This document shows, piece after piece, positions 34,322-45,850 of a DNA stretch of 64,000 nt (positions within the stretch are counted from its first letter, which is position 1; each line of letters opens with the position of its first letter). Below the pieces are notes generated by a model. That model searched no databases. It saw only the letters and a program-made list of their open reading frames with translations, and had not been told where the DNA came from. Origin of the DNA: Cyathus striatus (Eukaryota > Basidiomycota > Agaricomycetes > Agaricales > Nidulariaceae). A program made the translations under genes and the position numbers. The DNA lies in assembly GCA_025738555.1 (NCBI GenBank), contig JAOVFP010000008.1:868001-932000 (forward strand). Direction: 5' to 3'.

Positions 34322-35536
34322 ATGTCTCACTTCTCTGCAACATCGACGATCCAAGAAGTCGCTAAAATCTATCACGACAAACTTCCCGGCCGCACATTTC
34401 TCATAACTGGTGCTACAGGTGGCCTCGGACTCGCATTTGCCAAGTTCGTAGCATCGAGAGGTGCTGGGGTTGTTATCACCGGAAGATCCGAAGATCGGTA
34501 AGTCATCTTCCATCATCCGTTGTTAATGCTTTACTCAAACTGAACGTTGCACTGTAGCCTTAAGAAGTCAATTGACGAAATCAAAACCTCCACTTCTTCC
34601 GAAGACAGCATCATAAATGGTATCTTGATGGACAATGCTGATCTCCCCTCTATACGGCGCGCAGCGCAGGAGATTATTGATCTAAAAGTGAAGATTGACG
34701 TGCTGGTGAATAATGCTGGGATCAGCCTCGTCCCGTTCGATTTGGTCAATGGGTGTGAGAGTCAATTTGCTGTGTACGTCAACCCGTTCTTCATCAATCC
34801 GAGGTACAAGTGTGCTCAATTCTGAGGGGTTTGTAGAAATCACCTGGGGCATTTCTTATTCACCAACCTCATTATTGATTGTGTTAAGGATGGAGGAAGG
34901 ATTGTGAATATAAGCTCTCTAGCGCACAGGAGGAGCCCGGTTAGGTTCGATGATCTCAATTTTGAGAATGGGAAGGTTTACGATAAATGGTATTACACCC
35001 CACTTTTTCTACACGTGTATAATCTATACTCACGATGATATGAAACAGGATAGCCTATGCACAGTCCAAAAGCGCGAATATACTCTTCGCCAAATCCCTA
35101 TCGAAGAAATTGAAGGAAAGGAGGGTTGAGAGTTTTTCGGTGCATCCTGGAGCGTACGTTCTTAGTATCCTGCGGACAAGTTATCTCAGTGATTAATAAC
35201 CTCACAGGATAATGTCTACGGGTCTCGCCCCAAATGTCGACTGGAAAGCCGAAGGGATCCAAGATGAAAATGGAAACTGGAAAATTCCAACCATCGTACG
35301 TTCACTTCCTTCTCCCTTCAACATCCACTTTACTCACCTCTAACTATGCTTTTAAAAAGTCCGAAGACCAAGGAATTGCGATATACCTGTACACTGCTCT
35401 CTCCCCTGACATCGAAGGCAAGGGGGGTGCATATTTGTCGGAATGTAGAATTCAGGATCCAATGCAGCCGTTGACGGATGCAGATGCAGATTGGCTGTGG
35501 GATATGTCGAATCAGATTCTTGGAACAGAATTCTGA
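34322..35536 (+). CDS. Short-chain dehydrogenase/reductase (classical SDR, retinol-dehydrogenase-like), 304 aa
   Basis: Six exons: 34322-34497, 34558-34773, 34837-34989, 35049-35153, 35208-35295, 35360-35536; phases agree and the total is 915 nt. The Rossmann fold is complete: the TGATGGLG cofactor loop (residues 34-41), VNNAG, NISS with the catalytic Ser, and YAQSK with the catalytic Tyr and Lys. The C-terminal substrate region VHPG...ST follows. The usual length for this NAD(P)-dependent group is 300-330 aa. The order of motifs and lack of a signal peptide suggest a cytosolic oxidoreductase close to WWOX/retinol dehydrogenase-like fungal SDRs; the substrate cannot be inferred. It follows the decayed M28 copy F and is itself undamaged. 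Confidence 0.92.
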
Positions 35537-35539
35537 TTC

Positions 35540-36216
35540 TTGTAAAGCCTCATCCTTGTTTTGTGAGTATCCTGGGCCTCTGACGTGTTAATATCTCGTT
35601 CTGTAGATATTTCTTTTTGAAATCTATTTTCTAGTCAGTAGATTGAACAAGCTATGCAGTACTAATGACAACATGATCAATGGACCAAGGATTCCAAAAT
35701 TCCACTTATTAATTACTTATGCTGCTTTTATGTAATCAGGCCTGAGTTGGAGTCTTATGTACTTAGAACAATGTAGCACAGGACCCCTGAAAACTCACCT
35801 AAATGCCTGGTCTGAAGGCATCACATTTTTATCTGGACCAAAATGCTGGTTTTTATCCAGGATTTGACCCAGGAATGCCTTCAGGTCCCATAGAAGCAGT
35901 TTTTATCTGGAATGTTGCACAGACCTGGCTAAAAATCCAGTTTTTCTTCAAAAATTTCACCTAGCAGTGCTCATGGCTATTCCAGATAGTAGAAAATGAA
36001 TAAGATGACAAGTAACAATAGATACATTTGTATTTAACAATCTTCATCATTATCCTGAATATTTTTACTTCTCTTTTTGAGTAAATTGAGAGCTCTCCCA
36101 ATGTGACCCACATTAGTTGTTGGTTTCTGGAAGAGAGCAAAGTCAGACTGAAAATTTTAAACTGTTGAATGTGGTAATTGGTACAGTCTTGAGAGTACAC
36201 AGGAAATTTGAAGATT
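35540..36216. other. Intergenic, short dispersed repeats
   Basis: No gene. TTTTTATC(T/C)(G/A)G and CCTTCAGG-type motifs recur at 35760-35950. Similar motifs appear at 40195-40290, suggesting both are scraps of one repeat family. Confidence 0.4.
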
Positions 36217-36224
36217 GCAGAGAT

Positions 36225-39200
36225 CAGTGGTGTCATGACCCACGGTCGGACCGAGATTTACAAATTGGTCGAACAAGTTTGTAAATTTGACCAAATATAA
36301 GTCAGATTGGTCAAGTATGGTCGAGATTAGTATTATGTACAACAGATTAGATACATTCCGTGAGAATTGCACATTGCCGCCGCATCACTGTACCCTCGTC
36401 AGCACCGTTCAACGTTCATCTTCGCTATCACCATCGTCACTGTCCCCAACCATCAAGCTCAATGTTGCCTCTTTGTGCGCCTCCACCTCGGCATTGGTGA
36501 TCCTTACTCCCCCTTTCCAGTAGTAATCTAGAATCTCGCAATCACCGCCTGAACCTGGATAATGAAACAAGTCTTTTAATGGAATGCAAGTCTTTCGAGA
36601 ACGAGAGGGCCTCGTGCGAGTCGAGGAAGAAGACGCTATAGGGGCCATTAAATGGGGAACAGATTGTGATTCGCTCTGTGAGGCTGGGAGGGTGAAGTTA
36701 GATGCTGAAGGTTCAGTGCCTGGTAAGCACTCTGTCTCTTCCACCTCGTATGCTTCAGCATCTCTGATTAGTTGGTCAGATAGATTTGTAAATGTTATAG
36801 TGTTTTCTTCTAATACACTAGACATTCTTTGTGAAAACTCTTCGCTCCTTGAGGCATTGGATGTATCATCGAGCTCTCCAAACTTCCGCTTCTTTGGATT
36901 TGATGTTATGCCCGCTTTATCTTGCTCATGCTTGATGTTGGAGCGTACCAATACGGCTTGTTTTACACTTTCAACTTTTAGCTTATTTCGACGCTTTGAA
37001 TGTACCCAATCCATCTCGCTGAAAAGACGCTCGCAACCCGCAGAATTTGCTACTACACTGAGAACCCGAATGGCGCATAAGGCAAGTAAATTGCGTCCGG
37101 ATGTTTCACGAGTATCAATTCCTTTCCAGATGTTGACTAAGTCAACTTCACGGTTCTGAGGGTACATGTAGGTTATTATATTATTTTGGCCCTGGTGTGG
37201 CGTGCTGAAGAACTCACCTCTTTATCTGCCATTTCTTTCAACTCGTCTAAATGCATCCATTGTGGATGATACTCTTCTTCGGAGTTGAGATAGTCCATGA
37301 AGGCACTGTAGAACTCGGTGCCTATGGGAGCTTCATCTGGAAAGATACGATGACAAACTGTTTTCACAATATTGAATAGACCAACTCGTGTTAAATCTCG
37401 CAGTCCATGCGCAAAGCAGTTATCACGAAGGTATGGGTTTAAGACTATGGCCGCAATAAAAACATTCTGATCGGCTTTAGCCCATCTCTTCTCAAGACTC
37501 GCATGGATCCCATCGCGTATTGCACCATCGATTTGTGGATTGGAATAGATACGGAATAGATTTGAAATTGTAAGCAGGACATGATACAGATGTGCGCCTG
37601 GAGCTTGCAATATATTCGATGCAATGGCGAAGGGCTCAAGAAGCTCCTTTACTCTAATCAAATTTAAGGCAAGTTATCAATTATAATTATATTTATTCAT
37701 GAAGCATTATATGCTAGTACGTACAATTCCACTTCTTCCCAGAAGCAATGGTCTTCAACAATTGATTGAATTTCTAAAGCCTTTACTTTGGCTTCGGCTT
37801 TCGCTCCAGCACAGGATATAAGAATTGATCTATGTTTTATCCAGCAAGATTTTACTGAATCTCTAATTTCAAGTAGACGGTGCAGGGAGCAGTAATGCGC
37901 GGTCCAACGCGTAATTACTGGAAGTACAAGGGCGAGAACTTTCCCATCTCCCGTTGTGGACTGTTCTAAGTTCAGCTTTCCTAATGCGATGCTATGTGAG
38001 TTAAACCATTTTATTAACTCGATCGCCTTCGGAATGCATGCGACTGCAGGAATTTTTAGTCGCAGAAAATCTCCTATGGTTAAGTATATCTGATGTGCCC
38101 AACAAAGAGTCACGATCAACCGTGGTTTTGCATCTTGAAGCAAACGGCGCATTTTTCTCGAATCACCGCCATCGTCTGAACACCAAGCAATTATCGAGAC
38201 ACCAATTACTGCTTCAGCGTAGTTCATATCATCAAGTACAATTTTAAGTAGCTCATCTCCAGTTTTTGGGCGAGACAACACATCATGAGTTTGTAAAAGG
38301 TGTGCCTGTGATATTATTTCGTTAAGCTCACCAATTCTGGAATGAATTATATGTAGTAATTGGTTACCTGTGTACCAACAGTTATCATCGAGGCAATAAT
38401 GGAGTGTTTAGCAATATCCTTCCATCCATCACATTGGCCTGTTGCGAGTTTTCCGGCAAGTTGGGTTTTCGCTTTTTTCTCAACATTATCTGCTAACTTT
38501 GTAAGAACGGGACCTGCAAGCGTTCTTCGATCTGGAACTGTAGCACTTGGAACCCATTTTCCAAAGAAGGCGCGCACAACATTGTTGTTTGCATAGTTCC
38601 AGGGTGTTCCTGTCGCTATAAGCATTGTGCAGAAATCTTCATTGAACTCTCGTTGTGTTGTAGGATCCCATTTGTTACCTGCCTTGCGACGCTTTTTGGG
38701 GTGGGAAACATAGAATGGAATAGATGAAGGCATTGATTCGTCGGTATCCATGTGTGGTGTAATATCACTGAGAAGAGCAGTGGGTGTCAGGCCTGAGGTG
38801 CTCGACATTGGAGGGATATTCTCTTTATTATTTCCAGAGTCTCGGTGCTGATCTGATAATGCTTCAAAAGCACGTTCACGCAGACTTACTTCGACATTAT
38901 CACAGCTTCGGAGGTGTGGAAGCATGTGTTGCTTCGGCCTTCCAATGTAACAATGAATACATTTACGAGCTGTCAAGGGGTAAACAATCAATCAAACGGA
39001 TGCAAAAATAATGGCAGTCAAAATGACATACCTTCCTCAATGAGCTCTTTCTCATCACGAGGCACTCTAATCCCCAATCCTTCAGCTAATACATCTGCTT
39101 CGCGAAGTTCTGAGACTTTTCTCGCCAAGCAACCTTTGCACCATGCATTCTTTGCACCAGACTTTAGTTTGTTGTCAGTGTCGAAGTAAGTCCAAGCCCA

Positions 39201-39548
39201 GCTGTTTTTGCTAGACATACGAGACAATGAAGGTGTGGGGGACTCAGGGGGAAACAATCTTACAATATTACATGTGTTGCGAGAAATAATATGATAGAAA
39301 AATTTACATTCCTCAGTCTCCACTCTAGCACTTTGGAGTAGTGTCTAAGTAAATCATACAAGTGTCCCTATGCTTCGACAATTGAGATTTCAGTTAATTA
39401 CCGTATCTTATCTAACCCGATTAGGTTACTAAGATATCTATGACCAATCTCGACCTTCGATGACTTGGTCATTGACCTAGGTCCGATTTGATGGTCACAA
39501 ATGACCTGACCAAATTGAACGATGGTCAACTTGACCACGACATCACTG
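36225..39548 (-). mobile_element. Structurally intact hAT transposon (3324 bp), perfect 8-bp TSD GCAGAGAT
   Basis: Ends CAGTGGTGTCATGACC (left) and, in complement, CAGTGATGTCGTGGTC (right). GCAGAGAT is perfectly duplicated (36217-36224, 39549-39556). CAGTG starts and the 8-bp TSD are typical of hAT. It encodes one undamaged transposase on the minus strand. Subterminal GGTC/GACC motifs are abundant at both ends (36240-36330, 39420-39540) and are candidate transposase-binding sites. It is inserted beside LTR-like sequence (39557 onward). Intact frame, splice sites, TIRs and TSD suggest a recent, possibly active insertion. Confidence 0.93.
36409..39218 (-). CDS. hAT transposase, intact, 850 aa
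   Basis: Five exons on the minus strand: 39218-39032, 38969-38368, 38305-37725, 37653-37218, 37155-36409. Phases agree; 2553 nt including the stop. The N-terminus has paired Cys motifs (WCKGCLARK; KCIHCYIGRP ... HLRSC) forming a BED-like finger. A DUF659-type region follows (FFGKWVPSATVPDRRTLAGP ... QCDGWKDIAKHS), then the RNase-H-like core with SIIAWCSDDGGDSRKMRR and LCWAHQ (CxxH-type), TRWTAHY, and the C-terminal dimerisation block ALCAIRVLSVVANSAGCERLFSEM. A low-complexity acidic/Ser-rich tail ends it. The start chosen is MSSKN (39218); an upstream in-frame Met at 39323 is possible. It mediates cut-and-paste transposition of its own element. Confidence 0.92.
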
Positions 39549-39556
39549 GCAGAGAT

Positions 39557-39740
39557 TATCTTATCATGGAACTCCATAGCACATACTAGAAGGTTCTAGT
39601 AGGTTTATTCTTAGGTAGATTATATTATTAGTAGCACTATATACAGTACTGCTGTACTTAATAGCTTAACAGCTTTACAGCACTTATACAGCAGTTAGTT
39701 ATTTATATAAACATTCTGTAGGGTTGTTATATCCATGTCT
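39557..39740 (+). mobile_element. LTR-like fragment, truncated by the hAT insertion
   Basis: TATCTTATCATGGAACTCC through TATTTATATAAACATTCTGTAGGG matches, in inverse orientation, 41480-41650. The hAT element lies at its 5' side. TATA-like TTATATAAA at 39704. Apparently a fragment of the LTR described at 41290-41673. Confidence 0.6.
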
Positions 39741-40890
39741 GGTTTGTTAGCGACAGACGAGCAAAAACTCGAAGTCGAACTCAAACACTTGAAAATATGG
39801 AAGCGAAGTGAATCTTATTGCTTGTCTGGAATAAACTAGCACAAGAATAAGGAATATCTAACTAAAATGACCGTATTTATAATGAAGTCCATGAGGAAAC
39901 TGCATGTACTCTAACCTACACTATAATGCATGTTTACTGTGCTTCTACTGTGCAAACTCATGTACTACGTATGTAACAAGCATGGCCGAACTGTGGACTG
40001 TGCCCGTAGTCTTGATGAATAACGCATGTCGATATGCATGGTGTCCGCATTGTAAGTCAGGTGATACATGTCAGGTGACTATGATAAGATAAGATATATG
40101 GATTAGATAAGATAAGTATGAAATCCTAACATGGTTACATTGTGCTGATGTACTGAAAGCACCCATGTGACTGACTGATACTTCCAGTCCATTCCCAGAC
40201 CTGACCCACTATGGGTTTTATCTTCCTGGCATTCCCACTTGGGTATACACCCAGGTCCCATTGGGTTTTCCTTCAGGTATTTCAGATACATAGTTTCTCC
40301 TATGATTGTCTTACATTGTCATTATATTACTACTCTTCTCTTCCATTCTTACTTATCTGTTTCACTATGGTCAATGTAGTTTAGTCTATGCCACCATCTT
40401 TTCTCTTCTTCTCAACTTGTCATTTGTGCCCCTACTCCACTTTGCCCAGACTTATTCATTTACCTATCCCTTTGACTTGTCCTTAGACTCCTGCTTTTGC
40501 ATCAGTACTAACAAGTTTCTAGATCATATATATAGTCTCCTACATGTAGTAGTAGTCTTGAGTATTCATATTGAATCTGTCCCACTACTTTCTACTTTTA
40601 AGTCCAAAACCCACTTTGGGTTTTCCTTCAGGTTTCTCTCCCACTGCCTAGTGTAGTCATGAAGCCTCTCTCTTGTGCTCTTTAACATTCCCTTCTACTG
40701 GAACACTCTTCATCATGAAATGCAAACCAACCCAGAAAGTACCTAGGCAGTGCACCACATATGCTGAAGCCACAGTTCATTCCTGCACTCCCACTTATGC
40801 TTCCATACCTGTACTCACTTCAGGTTTTCATTATAGTTCTCTAGCACCTTCCAGGCATCTTCATGTTTGTCCCCACAGGAAGTAATCAGT
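39740..40890. other. Intergenic repeat-derived sequence, no gene
   Basis: C/T-biased plus strand with short open frames whose composition reflects that bias. Near 40195-40290, repeated GGGTTTT and CAGG motifs recur. No domain recognised. Confidence 0.4.
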
Positions 40891-41045
40891 ACATAACAAG
40901 GGTATATAAACCCCCTAGTTTTACACAGTAAAATACAAGGAAGTCTTACACTCCTATCTAGTCACTCTAAGCCTCTTCTACACTCTACCTCTTCAAGTGA
41001 GCCTGTACCCAGATTGGCAACTGCCCTGTGCAGTGTCCTTGCTGT
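40890..41045 (+). mobile_element. LTR-like fragment (3' part), direct orientation
   Basis: GGTATATAAACCCCCTAGTT through CCTCTTCAAGTGAGCCTGTACCCAG matches the complement of 41345-41500. Includes the TATA box and the region just after it. Forms an inverted pair with the next LTR. Confidence 0.6.
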
Positions 41046-41289
41046 TTCTACAGCAGGAGGTGGAACTGTTTTGCCTGAAAGTTGATGCTGATTGACATGT
41101 CTTGAAACTGCACACCAATGAAGTGCTCATACACTTGAATTGGGATGTTGGATACTGCTGAGATGTTGGATGAGTCAGACACCCATGCATGTCTGGCACC
41201 ATTTCCATTTGACTTTTCATAAATAGTGAGAACTAGGTGGAACTAGTAAGTATAAATTTTGAATATACATATTCATAACACACCTTTTC

Positions 41290-41673
41290 CAAGCATAATT
41301 TTCCCATTGTACAGTGTACCACACAAATCCATAGCTTGCACTGTAGAAACAGCAAGGATACTGCACAGGGCAGTTGCTGATCTGGGTACAGGCTCACCTG
41401 AAGAGGTAGAGAGTAGAAGAGGCTTAGAGCAACTGAAAGGAGAGGTAAGACTTCCTTGTATTTTACTGTGTAAAACTGGGGGGTTTATATACCCTACAGG
41501 ATGTGTATATAAATAACTAACTGCTGTATAAGTGCTGTAAAGCTGATAAGCTGATAAGTACACTAATAATATAATCTACCTAAGAATAAACCTACTAGAA
41601 CCTTCTAGTATGTGCTACGGAGTTCCATGATAAGATAAGATCCGCTTCGTCGAGATAAGATAATCTCAACATG
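41290..41673 (-). mobile_element. LTR retroelement fragment (most complete LTR copy)
   Basis: Read in complement it starts TGTTGAGATTATCTTATC (41673), passes a TATATAAACCCCCC box (about 41490) and runs through CTCTACCTCTTCAGG into sequence that may be internal to the element. Fragments of the same LTR occur at 39557 and 40890, the latter inverted, so at least two insertions or a rearrangement occurred. No gag-pol domains were recognised nearby. Confidence 0.6.
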
Positions 41674-42181
41674 CACCTACTGTGCTGTCTGTGATTTGAA
41701 GGGTGATGTTACTAACATGGGCAGTTTCAACTTCAGGTAGGTTTAACTTGTTGAATATATCCATCTGTTTTTTGGGCATCTAGTAAACTTTATCAGTTAA
41801 GGCCATATATGAATCAATATGATAAGACTGAGTTTTCAGAAATTGTAGCTATGACAGTAGCATTTGCACTATTCCCAGCAGGCAAGCCTCTTGCAGCCAC
41901 CCCACCTATCACACTACTATGTCCACCTGCTGCAGGTTTTTTAACTGTCCAGCACACAGATCTCTCCAGACCTGTTCCCACACCAATCTCCTCTTGCTCT
42001 TTAACAATGATATGTAGATTGTGTAGTATCTCTTGTCATGTACTTAACTCCTCTGGATTTCCTTCTGTGCACTTACTATCCTTAATGCTGCCGAAGGTTT
42101 TCCAAATTCGGAAGATTGACAGTGAGAGCATAGCATCAATTTTTTATCACTCAATATTGGACATTTTACAATCTCGACAAG
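41674..42181. other. Intergenic, nothing recognised
   Basis: Contains a plus-strand open frame from 41809 without recognisable domains. The region just upstream of 42182 is the presumptive promoter of the next gene. Confidence 0.35.
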
Positions 42182-42792
42182 ATGGAAGAAATGAGCCTAT
42201 CAAAACTTCAAGAGTGGTACTTCACCTCCGAGCCCACAAAAATGATGCATGATACACTTCTTCACGGGGAAAACAGTTGGGCAGGGGATCATATTATTCG
42301 TTTTGGGGACTATGCAGATGTAGAACACGTCCCGGCTGGCGTTTTCAGTGAAGATGAATTGGAGGAACTCAACTTCGAGGAAGGAGATCGTACATTCTCG
42401 CTCTACGAAGAACTCTCCAACCGCGCTCGGGATTTCGAATCTCCCAATCGATACCGCACCTTCCGGGAACACTTCTTCATCGATCATGTGCTACGCAATT
42501 TGTCGAAAAAGAATATATCCGTGGCGATAATGCCCCACGAGCAAATGAAAACGGCGAATCATCCATGGGACGAGCTCGTTTCACGTATATTTGCTGTTCA
42601 TATCCTCAGTCTGCTCCAGAAACCATGGAGATCGAAGGTTCTCTTTATTTCGCACAGGGGATGTGGGCCGGGGACAGATTTGATCTGGTTTTAATTGAAG
42701 ACGTTGAGGAAGATCTGGAATCTGACGATTGGAAGGATATGTCGGAGTTTATGAAGCGACATGTTGACATAATTCTTGATCAAAAAGATTAA
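42182..42792 (+). CDS. Acidic hypothetical protein, ~185 aa
   Basis: Exon 42182-42584, a 53-nt intron (GTATAT ... GAAG) and exon 42638-42792 give 185 codons with matching phases. The alternative is a frameshifted single exon. The product is acidic (many Asp/Glu, for example in FSEDELEELNFEEGD and EDVEEDLESDDWKDM) and has no signal peptide or TM segment. A mid-part of Arg/His/Phe-rich sequence (RYRTFREHFFIDHVLRNL) may be helical. No family recognised. The long undamaged frames with balanced composition argue for a gene. Confidence 0.55.
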
Positions 42793-43555
42793 GTGGTATG
42801 TATTGCTGAGTGTCGTATCTCGGAATAAAAATACCTAGACAGTATGGATGGAAACTTATGAAAACAAGGGATGTACTTCATCTACGTATATATGACTTCC
42901 ATCCATGGTACTTACAGAAGCATTTCGTAACAGCTGATTTATGATGCCAAGCTGGTAAGAAGGAAGAGCGAACCTGCCATGCTCCTATCTATGAGCTCTA
43001 GTAGCATATTAAAATTTGGAGACCATAAATAAGTAAAAGCATCGATTTGAAGTAGGCAAAATTCAGACCACCGCCAAGTACTGAGTGATAGCGTTTCAGG
43101 ATTCGTAAAGTTGTTCCCTTTGATACTTGACGCTGTTCTGGTGTAGAGCATGCGTTCTGCCTGCACCGCAAAAATGCGGTTTTTCTTCTTTTCATTTCCG
43201 TACCTCGTTACTTACACGCTGTCGTTCACATGACTTTCATTTGATACGTAGTACATAAATGTCGTACCTACAGTCTGAGAATATCAGCTTCGTATTCCCC
43301 CTCAGTTCACCTCGAATGCGAGCTCACCAGGATCTGAAAGTCGGACGGATGTGCCGGCTACTCGCACAATTTCTTCGTTGAGTGGATACTGCCAAGCGGT
43401 ATTCATCCTCTTCACTGGGAAGCACCAAGCTCCGTTCAGCTCTTGTCGATACTTCAGAGAAAATCAGCTATTCAATGAGAACACAAATATAATTCGGGAA
43501 AATAGCATCTATCTAATCACTGCTACAGAATTTCTACACAAATAGGAGGATCAAT
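42793..43555. other. Intergenic between convergent genes
   Basis: No repeat or gene recognised. Contains the 3' flanks of the acidic protein gene (plus strand) and the RlpA-like gene (minus strand). Confidence 0.4.
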
Positions 43556-43558
43556 CAA

Positions 43559-44123
43559 TTAGACCAAGTTCCAAGTAACACCATGAAGACGTCCGGCGGA
43601 CAAAGGTGCAAGCTTAGAAAATGCAGTAGGAGTCAAATCGATATCTCCATAGGCACATCCGCCACAGCGATCAGTGACCTTAACAGTGACAGATTTTCCT
43701 TGATCTGAAGAAGATCATCAGTGATTTGCGTTGCTGATGGAGATAAACAATTCTTACAGGTAGCACGAATATTCTTACCGCAGAGAGGGTTCTTGTTGGG
43801 GTTTCCGCCTTGGTATCCTCTGTTTAGCTACATTAATATTCAGTCGAAACGAGTTCGAATAATTGGCCTACGGGAAGGTATCGAAGTACTTGGTGGAAAC
43901 CGCGACGATGTAGTCGGCATTGGTATTAGTAATACCGCAAGCACCAAGGCCAGCTAGCGAAGTAATGAGGTGTGGATGAGATAAAGTTCGAGATTACACT
44001 CTTACCATCATAGTAAGTGGCATCGCCAGTAATATCGGCGGCCCTTTCCTCGACGGGGGAAGCATTGGCAATTCCAGTCAATGCAATAGCAAAGATCGAA
44101 AACAACTGAACACGAGAGAACAT
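43559..44123 (-). CDS. RlpA-like double-psi beta-barrel secreted protein (riboflavin-aldehyde-forming-enzyme type), 135 aa
   Basis: Four exons on the minus strand: 44123-44006, 43953-43872, 43819-43758, 43704-43559; 408 nt with consistent phases and 52-54-nt introns. A signal peptide (about 1-21, ending ANA) precedes a short propeptide (SPVEERA). The single domain has GDATYYD, LGACGITN and the C-terminal TDRCGGCAYGDIDLTPxAF signature, with NPLCGKNI between: the DPBB fold shared with barwin, expansins and cerato-platanin-like proteins. The small secreted fungal forms are often annotated as riboflavin-aldehyde-forming enzyme or RlpA-like. Probably extracellular; a role in cell-wall contact is inferred from the family only. 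Confidence 0.9.
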
Positions 44124-44207
44124 CTTTGGAAGAAGCTTGGATTGGCTGTTTATCGTAGGTAGAAAAGAGAGGTGAAGGGAGCTGAGAAAATAGTGACCTA
44201 CCGTTAG

Positions 44208-44219
44208 CTCTTTTATACG
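44208..44219 (-). promoter_or_regulatory. TATA box of the RlpA-like gene
   Basis: In complement the sequence reads CGTATAAAAGAGC, about 90 bp upstream of the ATG at 44123. Confidence 0.6.
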
Positions 44220-44224
44220 TTTTC

Positions 44225-45850
44225 TAAGCTTTGGTGGTAGTAGTATTTGAATGTGTCAGAATAGAGAGACTTACCATTTGGAAACACTGTTGTATACGCC
44301 TCTGGTATGGTTTCGGAGCGATAGTGGTTACGATAACTCTAACAATAACTTGATCAATTTTTTCGGGTGCTCAGAGTGAAAATCGAACTAACCCATCATA
44401 TATATTTCTAACTGCATGAATCTGAGGTTGGTATGACATGAGGTTTTGATTTTAAGATGTAATTTAAACTATGCAGTAAACTTAATGTAATTAATCTCTC
44501 TTCCTTGAGTAAACTCGTTGGTCTCAGAAACTCTACAGGGTTAAATAAATATAACTTTTGCTTACTGCAGACAAAGCCCTCCGCGACAACCCGCCAGTGT
44601 CCAGCGTTCTGAAAACAACTTGTGTCGAAAATATATCATCTGCCACTTACTACCACGCTTCCGGATTTCACGGGTGGCACTACTACGACAGACATCCTAT
44701 ACTTCGAATATACTAACACCTCTTATTAGACTTAGAAAACATGCAACCAAGACGCCGAGGCGCTCCGTGTGCGTACTCACCAACGACCTTGGGATATGGT
44801 CTGTGCCGTAGTTGATGTTGGATGACATTAGCATACGTTTGTCGGTACTAATGTTCTATAAACAGGAATGTCATCGTCAAACTGCATCAAGTGAATACAC
44901 AATCACCATTCCGACAACTTTCCGCCGCATGCAGCAGTGCAGAATGACGTTGTCACTATACGGTCCACCTTCAAGTGACTCAGGAGCCGACAACCTGTTT
45001 CTCTAAGGACAGAAGTCCATCCATAGGACGAGTTCACCTATATACTAGCACTAGCACTTCAAAAACTACCCAAATATCCGTGCTCATCGTGCTCGCCTTT
45101 AGCTTCAAACAGCCAATGCTATTGCTAGATTCAAACAAACCGGAAAACATCACATCACCAGCTAGTCCTTCATACTATGCCTATTGGCGGCTGTCAAGCA
45201 CCGGGTTTTTCAGCTTACGCATCAACGCCTCTGCCGCCCTCTGTGCTGCTAAATGATAAAACTATTTTAAACTCTCTTGATGGAAATGGTGAAAGGTATA
45301 ACGAAGAGCATTTTCGGCCAAGCGCTCCGCAGGAGGTGGATAATGGAACTCCAGTATGTGTACTGGCACAGGCGATGATTAATGGGGGTTGTTAGCATGG
45401 TACACCTGACTATAGCGAGAACGATAATGTTATCGCCGACGGATATATTTGGTCTAAAATAAAGCGACGCACTGCGTTAACGAGTTGCATTTTTGCCTGT
45501 TGAAGGCAATTTTGGAAGTGAGCCTGGCTCCACATTTGAACTGAACACGCGGAAACATGACTCCGTGAGGAACTCTTCCTTCTGAATTTCAATAAGTAAA
45601 TTCAATACATACTGTTGACTCTTGATAAGTACTTTGGTGGAGGGTGCGGTGGTACGAGGCCCTAGAGTGATGGGGTGGATGTAATGACTGACATATCAAA
45701 AGCTTACATAAGAACGTGAATTAATAGAAGACTAGCCTTGGCCCTTGCGCGACGTGGCGTCATGCAAAGCAGCAAATTTGCGTCATCAATGCGTCATGAC
45801 TCATTGTGCGGCGGTCCAAATGATAGTTGGTCGTATTTAGTATTGTTTAA
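44225..45850. other. Intergenic, no gene recognised
   Basis: Contains several open frames of 60-93 codons (for example 44975-45256 plus) with no domain, no convincing splice sites and overlapping competitors. M28 copy D homology begins near 45880 with the promoter motif TCGTCGTTGTCATCGTTGAG. Confidence 0.4.

Noticed and set aside
36584..37159. 191-codon plus-strand open frame
   Set aside because: It is antisense to the last exon of the intact hAT transposase, whose frame and domains are clear.
40306..40656. 116-codon hydrophobic open frame, possible membrane protein
   Set aside because: The plus strand is C/T-rich here, which gives Leu/Ser/Phe-rich translations by chance. No start context, splice structure or domain supports it.
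41809..42252. 147-codon frame upstream of the acidic protein gene
   Set aside because: It overlaps the start of the better-supported gene at 42182 in a different frame and its sequence shows no domain.
44975..45395. Possible small gene (93- and 72-codon frames)
   Set aside because: Frames overlap without good splice sites, no domain is visible, and both strands are equally open.
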